Positions 26,220 through 35,192 are shown, counted from the stretch's first letter. The stretch: DNA of 64,000 nucleotides from Mucilaginibacter polytrichastri (GCF_001911425.1 NZ_MPPL01000001.1:3213494-3277493); one strand, 5' to 3'. The notes: generated by a model from the sequence alone, not told the origin. Numbers and translations are program-made.

Positions 26220-26972
26220 ATGGACTTAAATTTAAAAGGGAAAGTAGCCGTAGTAACGGGCGCTTCTAAAGGTATAGGCGCAGGTATTGCCAAAGCATTA
26301 GCCGCCGAAGGTGTAAGTGTTATTGTAAACTATGCAAGCAGCCAGGCTGATGCTGATAACGTAGTTACAGCCATTACCAATGCTGGTGGTAAAGCAACTG
26401 CAGTAAAAGCCAGTGTAGATAACGCTGCCGAAGTAGCACAACTATTTGCAACCGCCGGCCAAACCTATGGCAAGGTTGATATTGTTGTAAATAATGCAGG
26501 TGTTTATCAATTTGCACCTATAGAGGGTGTAACAGAAGATGAGTTTCACCGCCAGTTTAATATCAACGTATTAGGCCCAATCCTTACCACTCAGGAAGCC
26601 TTGAAATACATCCCGGCAACAGGTGGCAGCATTATTAACATCAGCTCTGTAGCCAGTACTGCACGTACGCATAGTGCCAGTGTTTATTCGGCCACAAAAG
26701 GAGCTTTAGATACCCTGACAAGAGTATTGGCTGTAGAATTAGGCCCTAAAAACATCAGGGTAAATGTTGTTGCGCCGGGGCCTGTAGAAACAGAAGGTTT
26801 TGTAACAGCCGGTGTAAAAGGCAGCGAAATGGAAGCCAGCTTTATTGCAACCACCCCGCTCGGCCGCGTTGGCCAGCCATTGGATATTGCCAAAGTAGTT
26901 ACCTTCCTGGCATCTGATGCTTCCGGATGGATCACTGCCGAAAGACTTGTCGCTTCTGGTGGGTTAATTTAA
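26220..26972 (+). CDS. SDR-family oxidoreductase
   Basis: 250 aa, a classical short-chain dehydrogenase: cofactor motif VTGASKGIGAGIAKAL, NNAGVYQ, catalytic Ser in INISSVAS and YSATKGA (Tyr and Lys). The usual C-terminal GGL-type end is present as ASGGLI. The fold matches FabG-like 3-oxoacyl reductases and glucose dehydrogenases; the substrate is not determined. It is probably controlled by the ArsR protein encoded just upstream. Confidence 0.92.
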   Translation: MDLNLKGKVAVVTGASKGIGAGIAKALAAEGVSVIVNYASSQADADNVVTAITNAGGKATAVKASVDNAAEVAQLFATAGQTYGKVDIVVNNAGVYQFAPIEGVTEDEFHRQFNINVLGPILTTQEALKYIPATGGSIINISSVASTARTHSASVYSATKGALDTLTRVLAVELGPKNIRVNVVAPGPVETEGFVTAGVKGSEMEASFIATTPLGRVGQPLDIAKVVTFLASDASGWITAERLVASGGLI

Positions 26973-27028
26973 TATTATTGGCATTGAGTTAATAGTGGCA
27001 ATGCCGCTAACTTGTACAACCGAGACAC

Positions 27029-27099
27029 GTTATCATTCTGAACATCGTGAAGAATCTTCTTCGATTGGTTACAGTGTGCATATTTCAGAAGATCCTTCA
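27029..27099. repeat. Degenerate TCATTCTGAA-type intergenic repeat
   Basis: ATCATTCTGAACATCGTGAAG ... CAGAAGATCCTTCAAG resembles worn-down TCATTCTGAACGNAGTGAAGAATC repeats common in this phylum (from memory). The two halves are only loosely inverted. The track ORF across it is not convincing. Confidence 0.35.
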
Positions 27100-27132
27100 A
27101 GTAACCAGAACGCCAGCAAGTCACAAAAAACA

Positions 27133-27160
27133 AAAGCCTCCCGATGTACCGGGAGGCTTT
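27133..27160. terminator. Bidirectional terminator between SDR and YkuD genes
   Basis: AAAGCCTCCCG, loop ATGTAC, CGGGAGGCTTT between two convergent genes, with A-rich and T-rich flanks on the respective sides. Confidence 0.8.
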
Positions 27161-27184
27161 GTATTTTATTTAGTGTTAGTAAAC

Positions 27185-27988
27185 TTATAATCTTGCACTT
27201 AAAACAGGGCGCGACGCAGTATCGGGAACAGCAAAGCTCGCGGCCAGATTAGTATTCAAATATTTTGAATTATATTTAGTATCCGGGCCATTGATAAAAA
27301 TCATCGTTTTTCCCTTCAAAGTACCTATCACCTGGTTAATTACATCGGGCGATACAGCAGGGCAACCAAAACTGCGGCCTATACGGCCTAATTGGTTTAT
27401 AGTACCCTGGCATACATAATCTGCAGCATGTAATACAATGGCACGTTCGCGGGCCTTGTCGTTAAAGCCGTTATCCATACCATCCAATCTTAATGAGCGG
27501 CCATGTTTACCTACGTAAATATCATCTGTAACGTAAAAGCCTAAGCTGCTTTGATGCGATTCTTCGTTGTTAGAGAAATGATCGGCCAAATCATTGCCAC
27601 TACCCTGCCCGTGCGCTACCCATGTGTTTAACAGCAATAGTTTACTTTGCAGGTCAACTATCCACAACCGTTTTTCGTGGCTGGGTTTGTTAAAATCGAC
27701 AACAGTTAAAATATTACTGCTAAAAGGCAGTTTGTGCGCCAGTTTAAGATTATAAAAACCTGTAATTGCCTTTTGAAAAGTACCCAGATCAAGGCCCGAA
27801 TTTTGCAATCCGGCGGCTTTGTAAACATCAGATACCATATTGTCAAAACGCACTTCACTTGTTAAGGAAGCAGTTTTCGTGGTATTATTGGCATTAACTG
27901 TGCTACTATCAACTGCGGCTTTAAAGCTTACAGTAATTATCATACACAATACCAGAACGCTAGTTATCCACCAAAATGTTTTCTTCAT
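27185..27988 (-). CDS. Murein L,D-transpeptidase catalytic domain protein (YkuD_2 type)
   Basis: 267 aa. An N-terminal hydrophobic segment (TSVLVLCMIITVSFKAAV) acts as signal or anchor. The catalytic region contains VVDFNKPSHEKRLWIVDL, VLHAADYVC and the Cys motif GRSFGCPAVSPDVI. This is the short YkuD_2 subgroup, distinct from the YcbB-like enzyme at 24123. Function in peptidoglycan remodelling is a family inference. It is convergent with the SDR gene. Confidence 0.88.
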   Translation of the reverse strand: MKKTFWWITSVLVLCMIITVSFKAAVDSSTVNANNTTKTASLTSEVRFDNMVSDVYKAAGLQNSGLDLGTFQKAITGFYNLKLAHKLPFSSNILTVVDFNKPSHEKRLWIVDLQSKLLLLNTWVAHGQGSGNDLADHFSNNEESHQSSLGFYVTDDIYVGKHGRSLRLDGMDNGFNDKARERAIVLHAADYVCQGTINQLGRIGRSFGCPAVSPDVINQVIGTLKGKTMIFINGPDTKYNSKYLNTNLAASFAVPDTASRPVLSARL

Positions 27989-28159
27989 TTTTTGCTTTTT
28001 GAGTAAATCAATAAGTTTAAATTAGAACAGGCTTATCAGGTTTATTATTGTAGAGGTATGATACAAATATACCTTTTTACATATAATCCACCGTCACGGC
28101 AGTCTCATTAATATCCTAAAGTTAAATAATTATTTCAAAAAGAAAAAACTAAAGGGTAA

Positions 28160-28738
28160 TTATACCCAGGTTATCTTTTCTTCCAAAGGCACTTTACGTT
28201 TACCCTCAGGCTGGTCGTCGGTATATCCTAAATAAAGCACGCCAATTACCTGGTCAAGCTCGCCTAAATTTAAAAACTCTTTCATAGCCGGTTTTAAAGC
28301 CATACCACCGGTGCTCCAAAAACAACCAATGTTTAATGCAGCAGCACCTAACAATAAGTTTTGTACCGAAGCACCTACGGCAACAATCTCTTCCCAAACC
28401 GGGATCTTAGTCAATTCGTTGCGGTGCATATAAGTAACTACCACGTGCGATGCCTTGTTACCTGTATTCTGGAAACCGGTATAAGTAGCTTCAGAAAAGT
28501 TTTCGGCCGGGGTAATTGCCTTGTATATTTCGGCATGCTTCAAACAAAAATCAGCCGGATTTTCGTAAACGATAAAGCGCCATGGCTCTGTTAATGCATG
28601 TGTAGGTGCCCAATCTGCCAGCTCCAATAATGCAGCAACATTTCCGTTAGGGATTTTGTTGCCATTCATGGTTGCCGGTTTAATGGTGCGGCGTTTTTTA
28701 ATAGTTTCGGCTACGGCCGTAAAAGTAGTAGAATCCAT
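28160..28738 (-). CDS. Nitroreductase-family protein
   Basis: 192 aa FMN-dependent oxidoreductase of the YdjA/TM1586-like short group: KKRRTIKPATMNGNKIPN at the start (FMN phosphate-binding Arg), WAPTHALTEPWRFIVYEN, then GASVQNLLLGAAALNIGCFW and GVLYLGYTDD. It reduces nitro or quinone-like compounds with NAD(P)H in the family. The gene is apparently monocistronic. Confidence 0.9.
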   Translation of the reverse strand: MDSTTFTAVAETIKKRRTIKPATMNGNKIPNGNVAALLELADWAPTHALTEPWRFIVYENPADFCLKHAEIYKAITPAENFSEATYTGFQNTGNKASHVVVTYMHRNELTKIPVWEEIVAVGASVQNLLLGAAALNIGCFWSTGGMALKPAMKEFLNLGELDQVIGVLYLGYTDDQPEGKRKVPLEEKITWV

Positions 28739-28802
28739 ATGTCGTTTATCGGCATTTTAATGCCCGGAGCAAAAATAAGATAATTCTGTTAGCCTGCCCT
28801 GC

Positions 28803-29534
28803 TTATTGAAAAAGTACGGCTTTGATTGTGCTTTTTAACATGGGTAGTGTAAGCGGGCCACTCCCTGTTACAGCATATCTAATGATTCGGCTTTTATCGG
28901 CAACAACAAAAGTGGGGTAATTATTCAATTGGTAAGCGTTCATAATAGATAGGCCATTGCTCAACAATTGCGCGTACAATAGTGGTTTTTCTTTAAGCTT
29001 GGCATCTGCTGCTTTTTGATCATCGGGTGTTATTGCCAATATCACCAAATCTTCCGGATTATGAATCTGCTTCAAAAATTCGTTCAAACTGGCAAAGCTC
29101 TCGGTACAAGGCGGACATTCGGCCGACCAGAATATGAGCACAATAACTTTATTTTCTAATTCGGCAGGTTTAATGGTGGGTGTTAAAGGCGTAATACTAA
29201 GCTGCATATTTTCTTGTAGCAGAGGACTTTTTACAACCATGAACTTTTTAACAGTTTCGTAGCGTGAATTTCTTTCCTGGTCGGTAAGCTTTTTTAGCGT
29301 GCTTTTAGTAGCCGGATCGGCAGGCGATCCATTGTAGGTAATTGTGTAATCGCCTGTGTTAATTAATTTTTCATACTGATAATAACGCAGGGCTTTCCCC
29401 TGTTCATTGTAAACAAGTTTATTGGTATCTAATCTAACCCTTAAAGATGATTGTTGAGTTAGATGCTTAGTTGTATCCTGGCCGCTGGCCTTAATTGTTA
29501 CAAGACAGATGAGCGCTAAAAGGAATTGCTTCAT
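28803..29534 (-). CDS. Exported thioredoxin-fold protein (TlpA/ResA-like)
   Basis: 243 aa with a signal peptide (MKQFLLALICLVTIKASGQ). The C-terminal 130 residues form a thioredoxin fold with the active site FWSAECPPCTESF (CxxC) and cis-Pro region NNYPTFVV. The first 100 residues are not recognised. It probably works as a periplasmic disulfide reductant or peroxiredoxin-like protein. It lies 46 bp downstream of the E1 gene's 3' side on the same strand, but their functions are not obviously linked. Confidence 0.87.
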   Translation of the reverse strand: MKQFLLALICLVTIKASGQDTTKHLTQQSSLRVRLDTNKLVYNEQGKALRYYQYEKLINTGDYTITYNGSPADPATKSTLKKLTDQERNSRYETVKKFMVVKSPLLQENMQLSITPLTPTIKPAELENKVIVLIFWSAECPPCTESFASLNEFLKQIHNPEDLVILAITPDDQKAADAKLKEKPLLYAQLLSNGLSIMNAYQLNNYPTFVVADKSRIIRYAVTGSGPLTLPMLKSTIKAVLFQ

Positions 29535-29580
29535 AAGGTTTAATTATGAAGCAATTTACAATATTTAAGTTATTACAATG

Positions 29581-32013
29581 TTAATAAATCGGCGGATATT
29601 TACCCGGATTAGCCTCACTCATCATGGCGTAAGCAGCCTCAATCACATCATCAACAGATGGCTTGCTAAAGTAATCTCCGTCTGACCCATAAGGCGGGCG
29701 ATGCTCCTTGGCACAAAGGGTTTTAGGCTGGGCATCCAGTTGATAATAGCCGCCCTGCATTTCCAACACCTTCTGTAGTATATAGGCCGACCCTCCACCC
29801 GGGATATCCTCGTCAATAACCAAAAGCTTGTTGGTTTTCTTTAACGAAGCCAAGCTCAGCTTATCGGTATCAAAAGGATAAAGCGTTTGCGGGTCTATCA
29901 CTTCTATATTAACACCCAATTTCTCCAGTTCTTCTACAGCCTCAATCACCACACGTAATGTTGAGCCATAAGAAATCACCGTAATATCGGTACCTTCTTT
30001 TATAATTTCGGCCTTGCCGAGTGGAACGGTAAACTCGCCAACATTGGCCGGCAGCTTTTCTTTCAGGCGATAACCATTCAGGCTTTCAATGACTAAAGCC
30101 GGCTCATCTCCCCTTAACAATGTATTGTACATGCCCGCCGCCTGGGTCATATCGCGCGGAACGCAAATGTGTAAACCACGCATGGAGTTTAATATTACGC
30201 CCAGTGGCGATCCGGAGTGCCAGATCCCTTCTAACCGGTGGCCACGCGTGCGCACAATAACAGGCGCTTTTTGGCCGCCGCTGGTGCGGTAGCTTAAAGA
30301 TGCCAGGTCGTCGCTTAATACGGTCATGGCGTAAAGCAGGTAATCGAGGTATTGGATCTCGGCAATTGGGCGTAAACCACGCATGGCTAAACCCAGCCCC
30401 TGCCCTATAATAGTAGCTTCGCGAATACCGGTGTCGGTAATCCGCAGATCGCCGTATTTGCTTTGTAAACCGGCAAAGCCCTGATTAACATCGCCAATGT
30501 TACCTACATCTTCGCCAAAGGCAACAATGGTTTTATCACGGCCAAAATTGGCATCAAAACAAGCGTTTAGTACTTCGCGGCCATCTATTAAGCGGGCATC
30601 CTGCTCATATTGAGCAGGATTTACCGGTACCTTAAGCGGCGAATTTGCACTATTTGTAAACAGCTTAGAATTATACCGCTCGTTGTTTAGCTCATTATGC
30701 TGATTTAACCATTGAACAAGCGTTTTCTTCGCTTCAAAATTTTGTTTAATAGTAAGGCGAAGCGTTTTACGGATGGCGCTCACAATATCTTTTCGACCGG
30801 GATCTACGCATGAGCGCAATGCAATGGCGGCATCTTCCACATCATCCTGCGCGTTGGCTTCCTGCGCAACAGCATCTATTAATGATGCAGCTTCTTCCAG
30901 TTCAGTCTTAATTACATCAGCCAGTTCGTTCCATGCTTCGCGCTGGCATTCGCGCACGTGCACTTTGGCTTCGGCCTCAATTTTATCAAGCTCCTGCTCT
31001 GTGGTTATGGCCGATGCGATGATCCATTTGCGCATTTGCAAAAGGCAATCGTGCTCGGCTTCCCAGGCCAGTCTTTCTTTTGATTTATAACGTTCGTGCG
31101 AGCCGGAGGTAGAGTGGCCCTGCGGCTGGGTCATCTCGGTTACATGCACCAAAACAGGCACCTGCTCGCGGCGGCATACTTCAATGGCGCGGCTATAGGT
31201 TTCGCAAAGGGCAACATAATCCCACCCGCGCACTTTAAATATTTCGTAACCGTTAGTACCCTCTTCCCGCTGGAAACCTTTGAGCACTTCGGATATATCT
31301 TCTTTAGTGGTTTGCAGCCTGGCTGGTACAGAAATGGCGTAAGCATCGTCCCATACAGAGATAGCCATAGGCACCTGTAAAACGCCTGCTGCATTAAAGG
31401 TTTCCATAAACAAACCTTCGGATGTTGAGCCATTGCCTATGGTACCAAATGCTACTTCATTGCCATTAACAGAAAACTGTTTTTGATCGGCAAGTTCGGG
31501 GTTATTACGATACAGTTTTGAGGCATAAGCTAACCCTAATAACCTGGGCATGTGCCCGCCAGTGGTCGAAATATCAGACGAACAATTCATCGTTTCGGCC
31601 TGATTGGTAAAGTTACCATCTGCATCCAAATAGCGGGTTGCGTAGTGGCAATTCATTTGGCGGCCGCCAGATGCAGGGTCTTTATCCACATCGGGATTGG
31701 CATACAATTGCGCAAAAAACTCTTTCATGGTGCTCATGCCGGTTGCAAACATAAAAGTTTGATCTCGGTAGTAGCCTGCGCGCCAATCGCCGGCTTTAAA
31801 AGCCTTGGCCATAGCCAGTTGGGCTACCTCTTTACCGTCACCAAATATGCCAAACTTTGCCTTACCCGTAAGCACTTCGCGGCGGCCAAGCAATGCTGCC
31901 TGGCGGCTTTCAAAGCCAATACGGTAATCATTGATGACTATCTTTTTAAAGTCCTCAAAATTAAGTTCGGCAGAATCAAACCCGTTGGTAGTAAGTTGTG
32001 CGGTCTGAGGCAT
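29581..32013 (-). CDS. Fused alpha/beta E1 component of a 2-oxoacid dehydrogenase
   Basis: 810 aa. Residues about 20-400 are the E1-alpha part (GYYRDQTFMFATGMS, HMPRLLGLAYASKLY, TIGNGSTSEGLFMETFNAA, the TPP-binding region). Residues about 470-800 are E1-beta (AFGEDVGNIGDVNQGF, EIQYLDYLLYAM, and a C-terminal transketolase domain with VIDEDIPGGGSAYIL). The fused arrangement is typical of Bacteroidota branched-chain 2-oxoacid dehydrogenases. The thiamine motif begins GNG rather than GDG. A TAACTTTG box on the minus strand (32034-32041) is the likely promoter. E2/E3 are not adjacent. Confidence 0.92.
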   Translation of the reverse strand: MPQTAQLTTNGFDSAELNFEDFKKIVINDYRIGFESRQAALLGRREVLTGKAKFGIFGDGKEVAQLAMAKAFKAGDWRAGYYRDQTFMFATGMSTMKEFFAQLYANPDVDKDPASGGRQMNCHYATRYLDADGNFTNQAETMNCSSDISTTGGHMPRLLGLAYASKLYRNNPELADQKQFSVNGNEVAFGTIGNGSTSEGLFMETFNAAGVLQVPMAISVWDDAYAISVPARLQTTKEDISEVLKGFQREEGTNGYEIFKVRGWDYVALCETYSRAIEVCRREQVPVLVHVTEMTQPQGHSTSGSHERYKSKERLAWEAEHDCLLQMRKWIIASAITTEQELDKIEAEAKVHVRECQREAWNELADVIKTELEEAASLIDAVAQEANAQDDVEDAAIALRSCVDPGRKDIVSAIRKTLRLTIKQNFEAKKTLVQWLNQHNELNNERYNSKLFTNSANSPLKVPVNPAQYEQDARLIDGREVLNACFDANFGRDKTIVAFGEDVGNIGDVNQGFAGLQSKYGDLRITDTGIREATIIGQGLGLAMRGLRPIAEIQYLDYLLYAMTVLSDDLASLSYRTSGGQKAPVIVRTRGHRLEGIWHSGSPLGVILNSMRGLHICVPRDMTQAAGMYNTLLRGDEPALVIESLNGYRLKEKLPANVGEFTVPLGKAEIIKEGTDITVISYGSTLRVVIEAVEELEKLGVNIEVIDPQTLYPFDTDKLSLASLKKTNKLLVIDEDIPGGGSAYILQKVLEMQGGYYQLDAQPKTLCAKEHRPPYGSDGDYFSKPSVDDVIEAAYAMMSEANPGKYPPIY

Positions 32014-32100
32014 ATTATATTTTGATTAGAAGTCAAAGTTATAAAATTGTATTTTGTTATTCTGTGCTTTTACAATTCTTTAAACCGTTTCGTGTAAAAT

Positions 32101-32130
32101 TTTGGTTTCCGCTGAAACATTTTATATTTG
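32101..32130 (+). promoter_or_regulatory. Promoter of the DUF1573 gene
   Basis: TTG (32102-32104) and TATATTTG (32123-32130, perfect) with 18 bp between them. It lies 18 nt upstream of the preferred ATG at 32149. Confidence 0.65.
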
Positions 32131-32148
32131 TACAAAGTATACAAGGAT

Positions 32149-32550
32149 ATGAAAAAGTTAATGATATTATGCGCAGTAATCATAGGTTTTGCCTTTACTG
32201 CTTCAGCACAGACTGATAATAAAGCCGAGTTTAAATTTAACGAAGAAAAGCATGATTTCGGTAAAATACCTCAGGGTAAACCAGTTACTACCGAGTTTAC
32301 TTTTACCAATATTGGCGAAGAGCCTCTAATTTTGGCCGACGTTAAACCAACATGTGGCTGCACCATTGCAGATTATACCAAAACACCTGTTAAAAAAGGC
32401 GACAAGGGCGTAATTAAGATCACTTACAATGCAGCTGTTGTAGCTCCTTTTAACAAAACTATTATTGTAACCTCTAACGCTAAAACACCACAAAAATATT
32501 TAAACATTGTGGGCGAAGTGGTTGCGGCACCGGCTGCCAGCAGCAGGTAA
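32149..32550 (+). CDS. Exported DUF1573 protein
   Basis: 133 aa from ATG 32149, which gives a clean signal peptide (MKKLMILCAVIIGFAFTASAQ); the track start seven codons upstream overlaps the -7 box. The mature part is one Ig-like DUF1573 domain: FNEEKHDFGKIPQGKPVTTEFTFTN, DVKPTCGCTIADYTKTPV (conserved CGC), GVIKITYNA. The family is widespread in Bacteroidota and periplasmic; its function is not established. A strong terminator follows immediately. Confidence 0.9.
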   Translation: MKKLMILCAVIIGFAFTASAQTDNKAEFKFNEEKHDFGKIPQGKPVTTEFTFTNIGEEPLILADVKPTCGCTIADYTKTPVKKGDKGVIKITYNAAVVAPFNKTIIVTSNAKTPQKYLNIVGEVVAAPAASSR

Positions 32551-32570
32551 TTTGCTTCTAACACAAAACA

Positions 32571-32613
32571 TAAACGAAGAGCGGCGCAAAAAATTTGCGC
32601 CGCTCTTCGTTTA
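32571..32613. terminator. Terminator after the DUF1573 gene
   Basis: TAAACGAAGAGCGGCGCAAA (32571-32590), loop AAA, and its exact complement (32594-32613): a perfect 20-bp stem. The T-run after it is interrupted (TTTATAGGG), but the stem is very stable. Confidence 0.8.
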
Positions 32614-32633
32614 TAGGGCAGCTATCTTTTTGT

Positions 32634-32641
32634 TAACTTTG
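32634..32641 (+). promoter_or_regulatory. -7 box of the aminotransferase gene
   Basis: TAACTTTG, full consensus match, ends 5 nt before the ATG at 32647. It predicts a leaderless mRNA unless translation begins at the second Met (32677). Confidence 0.5.
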
Positions 32642-32646
32642 CACCC

Positions 32647-33843
32647 ATGCCGCAAATTTCGCACAAAGGTGAGCAAATGCCCGCCTCGCCTATACGTAAA
32701 CTAACCCCCTTTGCCGACAATGCTAAACTGCAGGGTAAAAAGGTATTTCATTTAAATATCGGCCAGCCCGATATTGAAACCCCGCAAGGGATGCTGGACG
32801 CCATACATAACAGCACTTTTAAAGTATGGGCCTATACCCCATCTGAAGGCACATTATCGTACCGCCAAAAACTAACTGAATACTATAACAAACTGGGGTA
32901 TAACATTACCCCGCAAAATATTATTGTAACCACAGGTGGCTCTGAAGCTATTACCATAGCCATGATGACCTGCCTTAACCCGGGCGATGAGGTAATTATA
33001 CCCGAACCGTTTTACGCCAACTACAACGGCTTTGCCTGCCAGAGTGATATTGTAGTAAAACCAATTCTGTCTTACATCGAAAATGGTTTTGCCCTGCCCG
33101 AGATCAGCGAATTCGAGAAAGTGATCACTAATAAAACCAAGGCGATCATTATCTGCAATCCCAATAACCCTACTGGTTACCTATATTCTAAAGAAGAAAT
33201 GGAAGCGCTAAAGGCTCTGTGCCTTAAATACGACTTGTTTTTATTCTCTGACGAAGCTTACCGCGAGTTTTGCTACGATGGCCGCGAGTTTATATCGCCC
33301 ATGCACCTGGATGGTTTGGACGAAAACGTTTTGGTAATGGATACCGTAAGCAAGCGCTACAGCGCGTGTGGTGCCCGCCTTGGCTGCCTGATTACTAAAA
33401 ACGAAGCAGTAATTAAAACCGGGTTAAAGTTTGCCCAAGCCCGCCTAAGCGCCGGGATGCTGGAGCAAATTGCCGGCGAAGCTGCGGTTGATACACCAGA
33501 TATCTATTTTGAGGCTGTAAATAAAGAATATACCCACCGCCGAGATGTACTGGTGAAAGCATTAAACGGCATGGATGGCGTTTATTGCCCCAACCCTGGT
33601 GGTGCATTTTACGTGGTAGCTAAATTCCCGATTGACAATGCCGATAAGTTTTGCCAATGGATGTTGGAAGAATTTAGTTACAATAACCAAACTGTAATGA
33701 TGGCCCCTGCTACAGGTTTCTACAGTACCCCCGGTGCCGGAACCAACGAGGTAAGGATGGCATACGTTTTAAACAGTGATGACCTGCAAAGCGCAATGAC
33801 ATGCCTGGAAGAGGCCCTGAAGGTTTATCCGGGAAGAGTTTAG
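32647..33843 (+). CDS. PLP-dependent class I/II aminotransferase
   Basis: 398 aa, fold-type I. Visible: HLNIGQPDIETP at the substrate loop, ITTGGSEAI-like VTTGGSEAITIAM, NPNNPTGYLYS, the PLP-contacting DEAYREFCY and the Schiff-base Lys in DTVSKRYSACGARLG, and RMAYVL near the end. Closest by pattern to aspartate/aromatic aminotransferases of Bacteroidota; the precise substrate is uncertain. I keep the first Met because the MPQISHKGEQMPASPIRKL start resembles family N-termini as I remember them. Confidence 0.9.
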   Translation: MPQISHKGEQMPASPIRKLTPFADNAKLQGKKVFHLNIGQPDIETPQGMLDAIHNSTFKVWAYTPSEGTLSYRQKLTEYYNKLGYNITPQNIIVTTGGSEAITIAMMTCLNPGDEVIIPEPFYANYNGFACQSDIVVKPILSYIENGFALPEISEFEKVITNKTKAIIICNPNNPTGYLYSKEEMEALKALCLKYDLFLFSDEAYREFCYDGREFISPMHLDGLDENVLVMDTVSKRYSACGARLGCLITKNEAVIKTGLKFAQARLSAGMLEQIAGEAAVDTPDIYFEAVNKEYTHRRDVLVKALNGMDGVYCPNPGGAFYVVAKFPIDNADKFCQWMLEEFSYNNQTVMMAPATGFYSTPGAGTNEVRMAYVLNSDDLQSAMTCLEEALKVYPGRV

Positions 33844-33886
33844 TCATTAGTGAAAACTATTGGCCTGCTAACTGGTTTAGTTTTTG

Positions 33887-33894
33887 TACATTTG
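33887..33894 (+). promoter_or_regulatory. -7 box of the ssrA promoter
   Basis: TACATTTG, a perfect TAnnTTTG, about 75 nt before the mature tmRNA 5' end, implying a 5' leader removed by processing. Confidence 0.5.
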
Positions 33895-33968
33895 TACCCA
33901 CTAATCTAATCTGGTATTGTTAGTTATTCTAAATAACTAACAATCAATGACTGATGACTATAAGAAAT

Positions 33969-34333
33969 GGGGTCGACCGGAATTGACAGGATGGAGATAA
34001 GTAAGTAAGCATGCAGCGCGTTGGGTGAATTAGCGCTTAAATCTGAACGCTCAAACTTTCAAATGGCGAAAACACTTACGCCTTAGCTGCTTAATTTAGA
34101 ATTAACTAGCTTTTGTCCCACCGGTTTTCCGTTTCATCGGATCGGTATACGGGGCATCGAAAGATGAAACTGGCCTGCTTAATGGTGTGCATAGCAGGCG
34201 AGATAAAGCACCTAAGGAAGACGGTATAGGTGAGTAACTGACCTTCCCCTTCCCTACAACCAAACAGTACTAAGCACGTAGAAAGCTTACCTTATACCAT
34301 GTTTGGACGAGGGTTCGAATCCCTCCGGCTCCA
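33969..34333 (+). ncRNA. ssrA: tmRNA
   Basis: The 5' end GGGGTCG pairs with CGGCTCC at the 3' end to form the tRNA-like acceptor stem. The 5' GGGGTCGACCGGAATTGACA and the T-arm GGTTCGAATCC are typical. The tag frame reads GGC GAA AAC ACT TAC GCC TTA GCT GCT TAA (34065-34094) = GENTYALAA, very close to the GENNYALAA tags of Bacteroidota. CCA is not encoded (the 3' end is ...CTCCA then CTGGG), so the last bases are added post-transcriptionally. Length is 365 nt. It rescues stalled ribosomes and tags the products for proteolysis. Its 3' end seems to be an integration site. Confidence 0.96.
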
Positions 34334-34334
34334 C
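34313..34334 (+). other. Attachment-site core at the ssrA 3' end (copy 1)
   Basis: GTTCGAATCCCTCCGGCTCCAC is the T-arm/acceptor part of ssrA. It is matched 20/22 at 34478-34499 and its last part again at 50109-50124. tmRNA 3' ends are well-known integrase targets. Confidence 0.55.
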
Positions 34335-34356
34335 TGGGAGACAAAATTGTCTCCAA

Positions 34357-34399
34357 AAGTGAAAAAGCTACCTGGTTCAGGTGGCTTTTTCACTTTCAA
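34357..34399. terminator. Terminator downstream of ssrA
   Basis: AAAGTGAAAAAGCTACCTG ... CAGGTGGCTTTTTCACTTT forms a long stem with near-perfect pairing. It directly follows a smaller hairpin GGAGACAAAATTGTCTCC. Confidence 0.8.
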
Positions 34400-34407
34400 A
34401 ACCAGTT

Positions 34408-34425
34408 GTGGCACAATCGTGGCAC
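34408..34425. repeat. Direct repeat GTGGCAC, 11-bp spacing
   Basis: GTGGCAC at 34408-34414 and 34419-34425 lies between two ssrA 3'-end copies. Short direct repeats beside an attachment core can be arm-type integrase sites. This is inference only. Confidence 0.3.
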
Positions 34426-34477
34426 TTTTGATTTTTGAAATAGGAAAAACAGTGTTTCCGCGGGTTTTAAGCACATA

Positions 34478-34499
34478 GTTCGGAACCCTCCGGCTCCAC
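34478..34499 (+). other. Second copy of the ssrA 3' end (att-like)
   Basis: GTTCGGAACCCTCCGGCTCCAC, 20 of 22 identical to the ssrA 3' end with an exact 14-bp core. A strong terminator follows at once. It looks like a scar of an earlier integration. Confidence 0.6.
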
Positions 34500-34548
34500 A
34501 ACGCTGGACAAGTCAGATAATTCTGAATTTGTCCAGCGTTTTTTTTGC
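34500..34548. terminator. Terminator after the second att-like copy
   Basis: AACGCTGGACAA ... TTGTCCAGCGTTTTTTTT, a perfect 12-bp outer stem with an inner TCAGA/TCTGA stem and an 8-T run. It could be the original ssrA terminator displaced by insertion of the 165-bp piece. Confidence 0.85.
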
Positions 34549-34736
34549 CCCTAACTTCTATTAAAAAATAAGATAGCACAGGCAGTTTCATTGAGCCGAT
34601 TAGTTCGATGTTCTAATCCGTCAGAACCGATATTTTGGAGCTTCAACAATAAAACATGGCAGAAATTTCAGCAAGGCTGATGACCAGCATTTGATTGAAA
34701 AAGTAAGATAATTACCCGGATATTGCTTTTTAAATC

Positions 34737-35192
34737 CTATGATAGCTTTTTAATATGGGCGATAATTTTCTTTTCTTGGCTATCCTCGTCATATTGCGAC
34801 AGGATATCTCTGATGACATGCTCCTGTTCATCATTTGGCAGTATGGTAAATTTCTTGTACACATCCGCATCTTTAAAACAATCCTTTACTTCGTTTTCAT
34901 GAGTTAACCGGTTATCTGAAGTTTTGTACATCGTAACGACTACTTTGTCACCACCGCCTTTGCCAATTGCTTTGCGGATATCTCCGTTGATAGAGATACG
35001 CTTATCTTCTCCGGTTAGCGGTGCCAGATTTAAATCTTTAAATTCGTAGCCATCAATAGTGCCGGACACTTTCATAAAGCCCCACCTTCCACGAATCTCT
35101 TTCGTACCGGGAATTACCAGGTGATAGGTCCAGGCACCTTTACCAGGAATGTGCTGAAGTACCAATTTTTTATTTTTCAATATTTCTTTCAT
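34737..35192 (-). CDS. DUF1905 / YdeI-OmpD-associated family protein
   Basis: 151 aa. The N-terminal half matches the small beta-barrel DUF1905 pattern (GKGAWTYHLVIP, KVSGTIDGYEF, LAPLTGEDKRISINGDIRKAIG, GDKVVVTMYK). The C-terminal part (KFTILPNDEQEHVIRDI, IIAHIKKL) looks like the helical YdeI-type tail. Function unknown. It lies 8 nt downstream of the DUF2461 gene on the same strand, so the two form an operon. Confidence 0.75.
   Translation of the reverse strand: MKEILKNKKLVLQHIPGKGAWTYHLVIPGTKEIRGRWGFMKVSGTIDGYEFKDLNLAPLTGEDKRISINGDIRKAIGKGGGDKVVVTMYKTSDNRLTHENEVKDCFKDADVYKKFTILPNDEQEHVIRDILSQYDEDSQEKKIIAHIKKLS

Noticed and set aside
26995-27252. 85-aa ORF after the SDR gene
   Set aside because: Runs through a degenerate repeat and a terminator hairpin and into the opposite gene.
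34292-34591. Minus-strand ORF with WSRRDSNPRPN
   Set aside because: Classic artefact of reading the antisense of a tRNA-like T-arm; it covers the tmRNA end and terminators.
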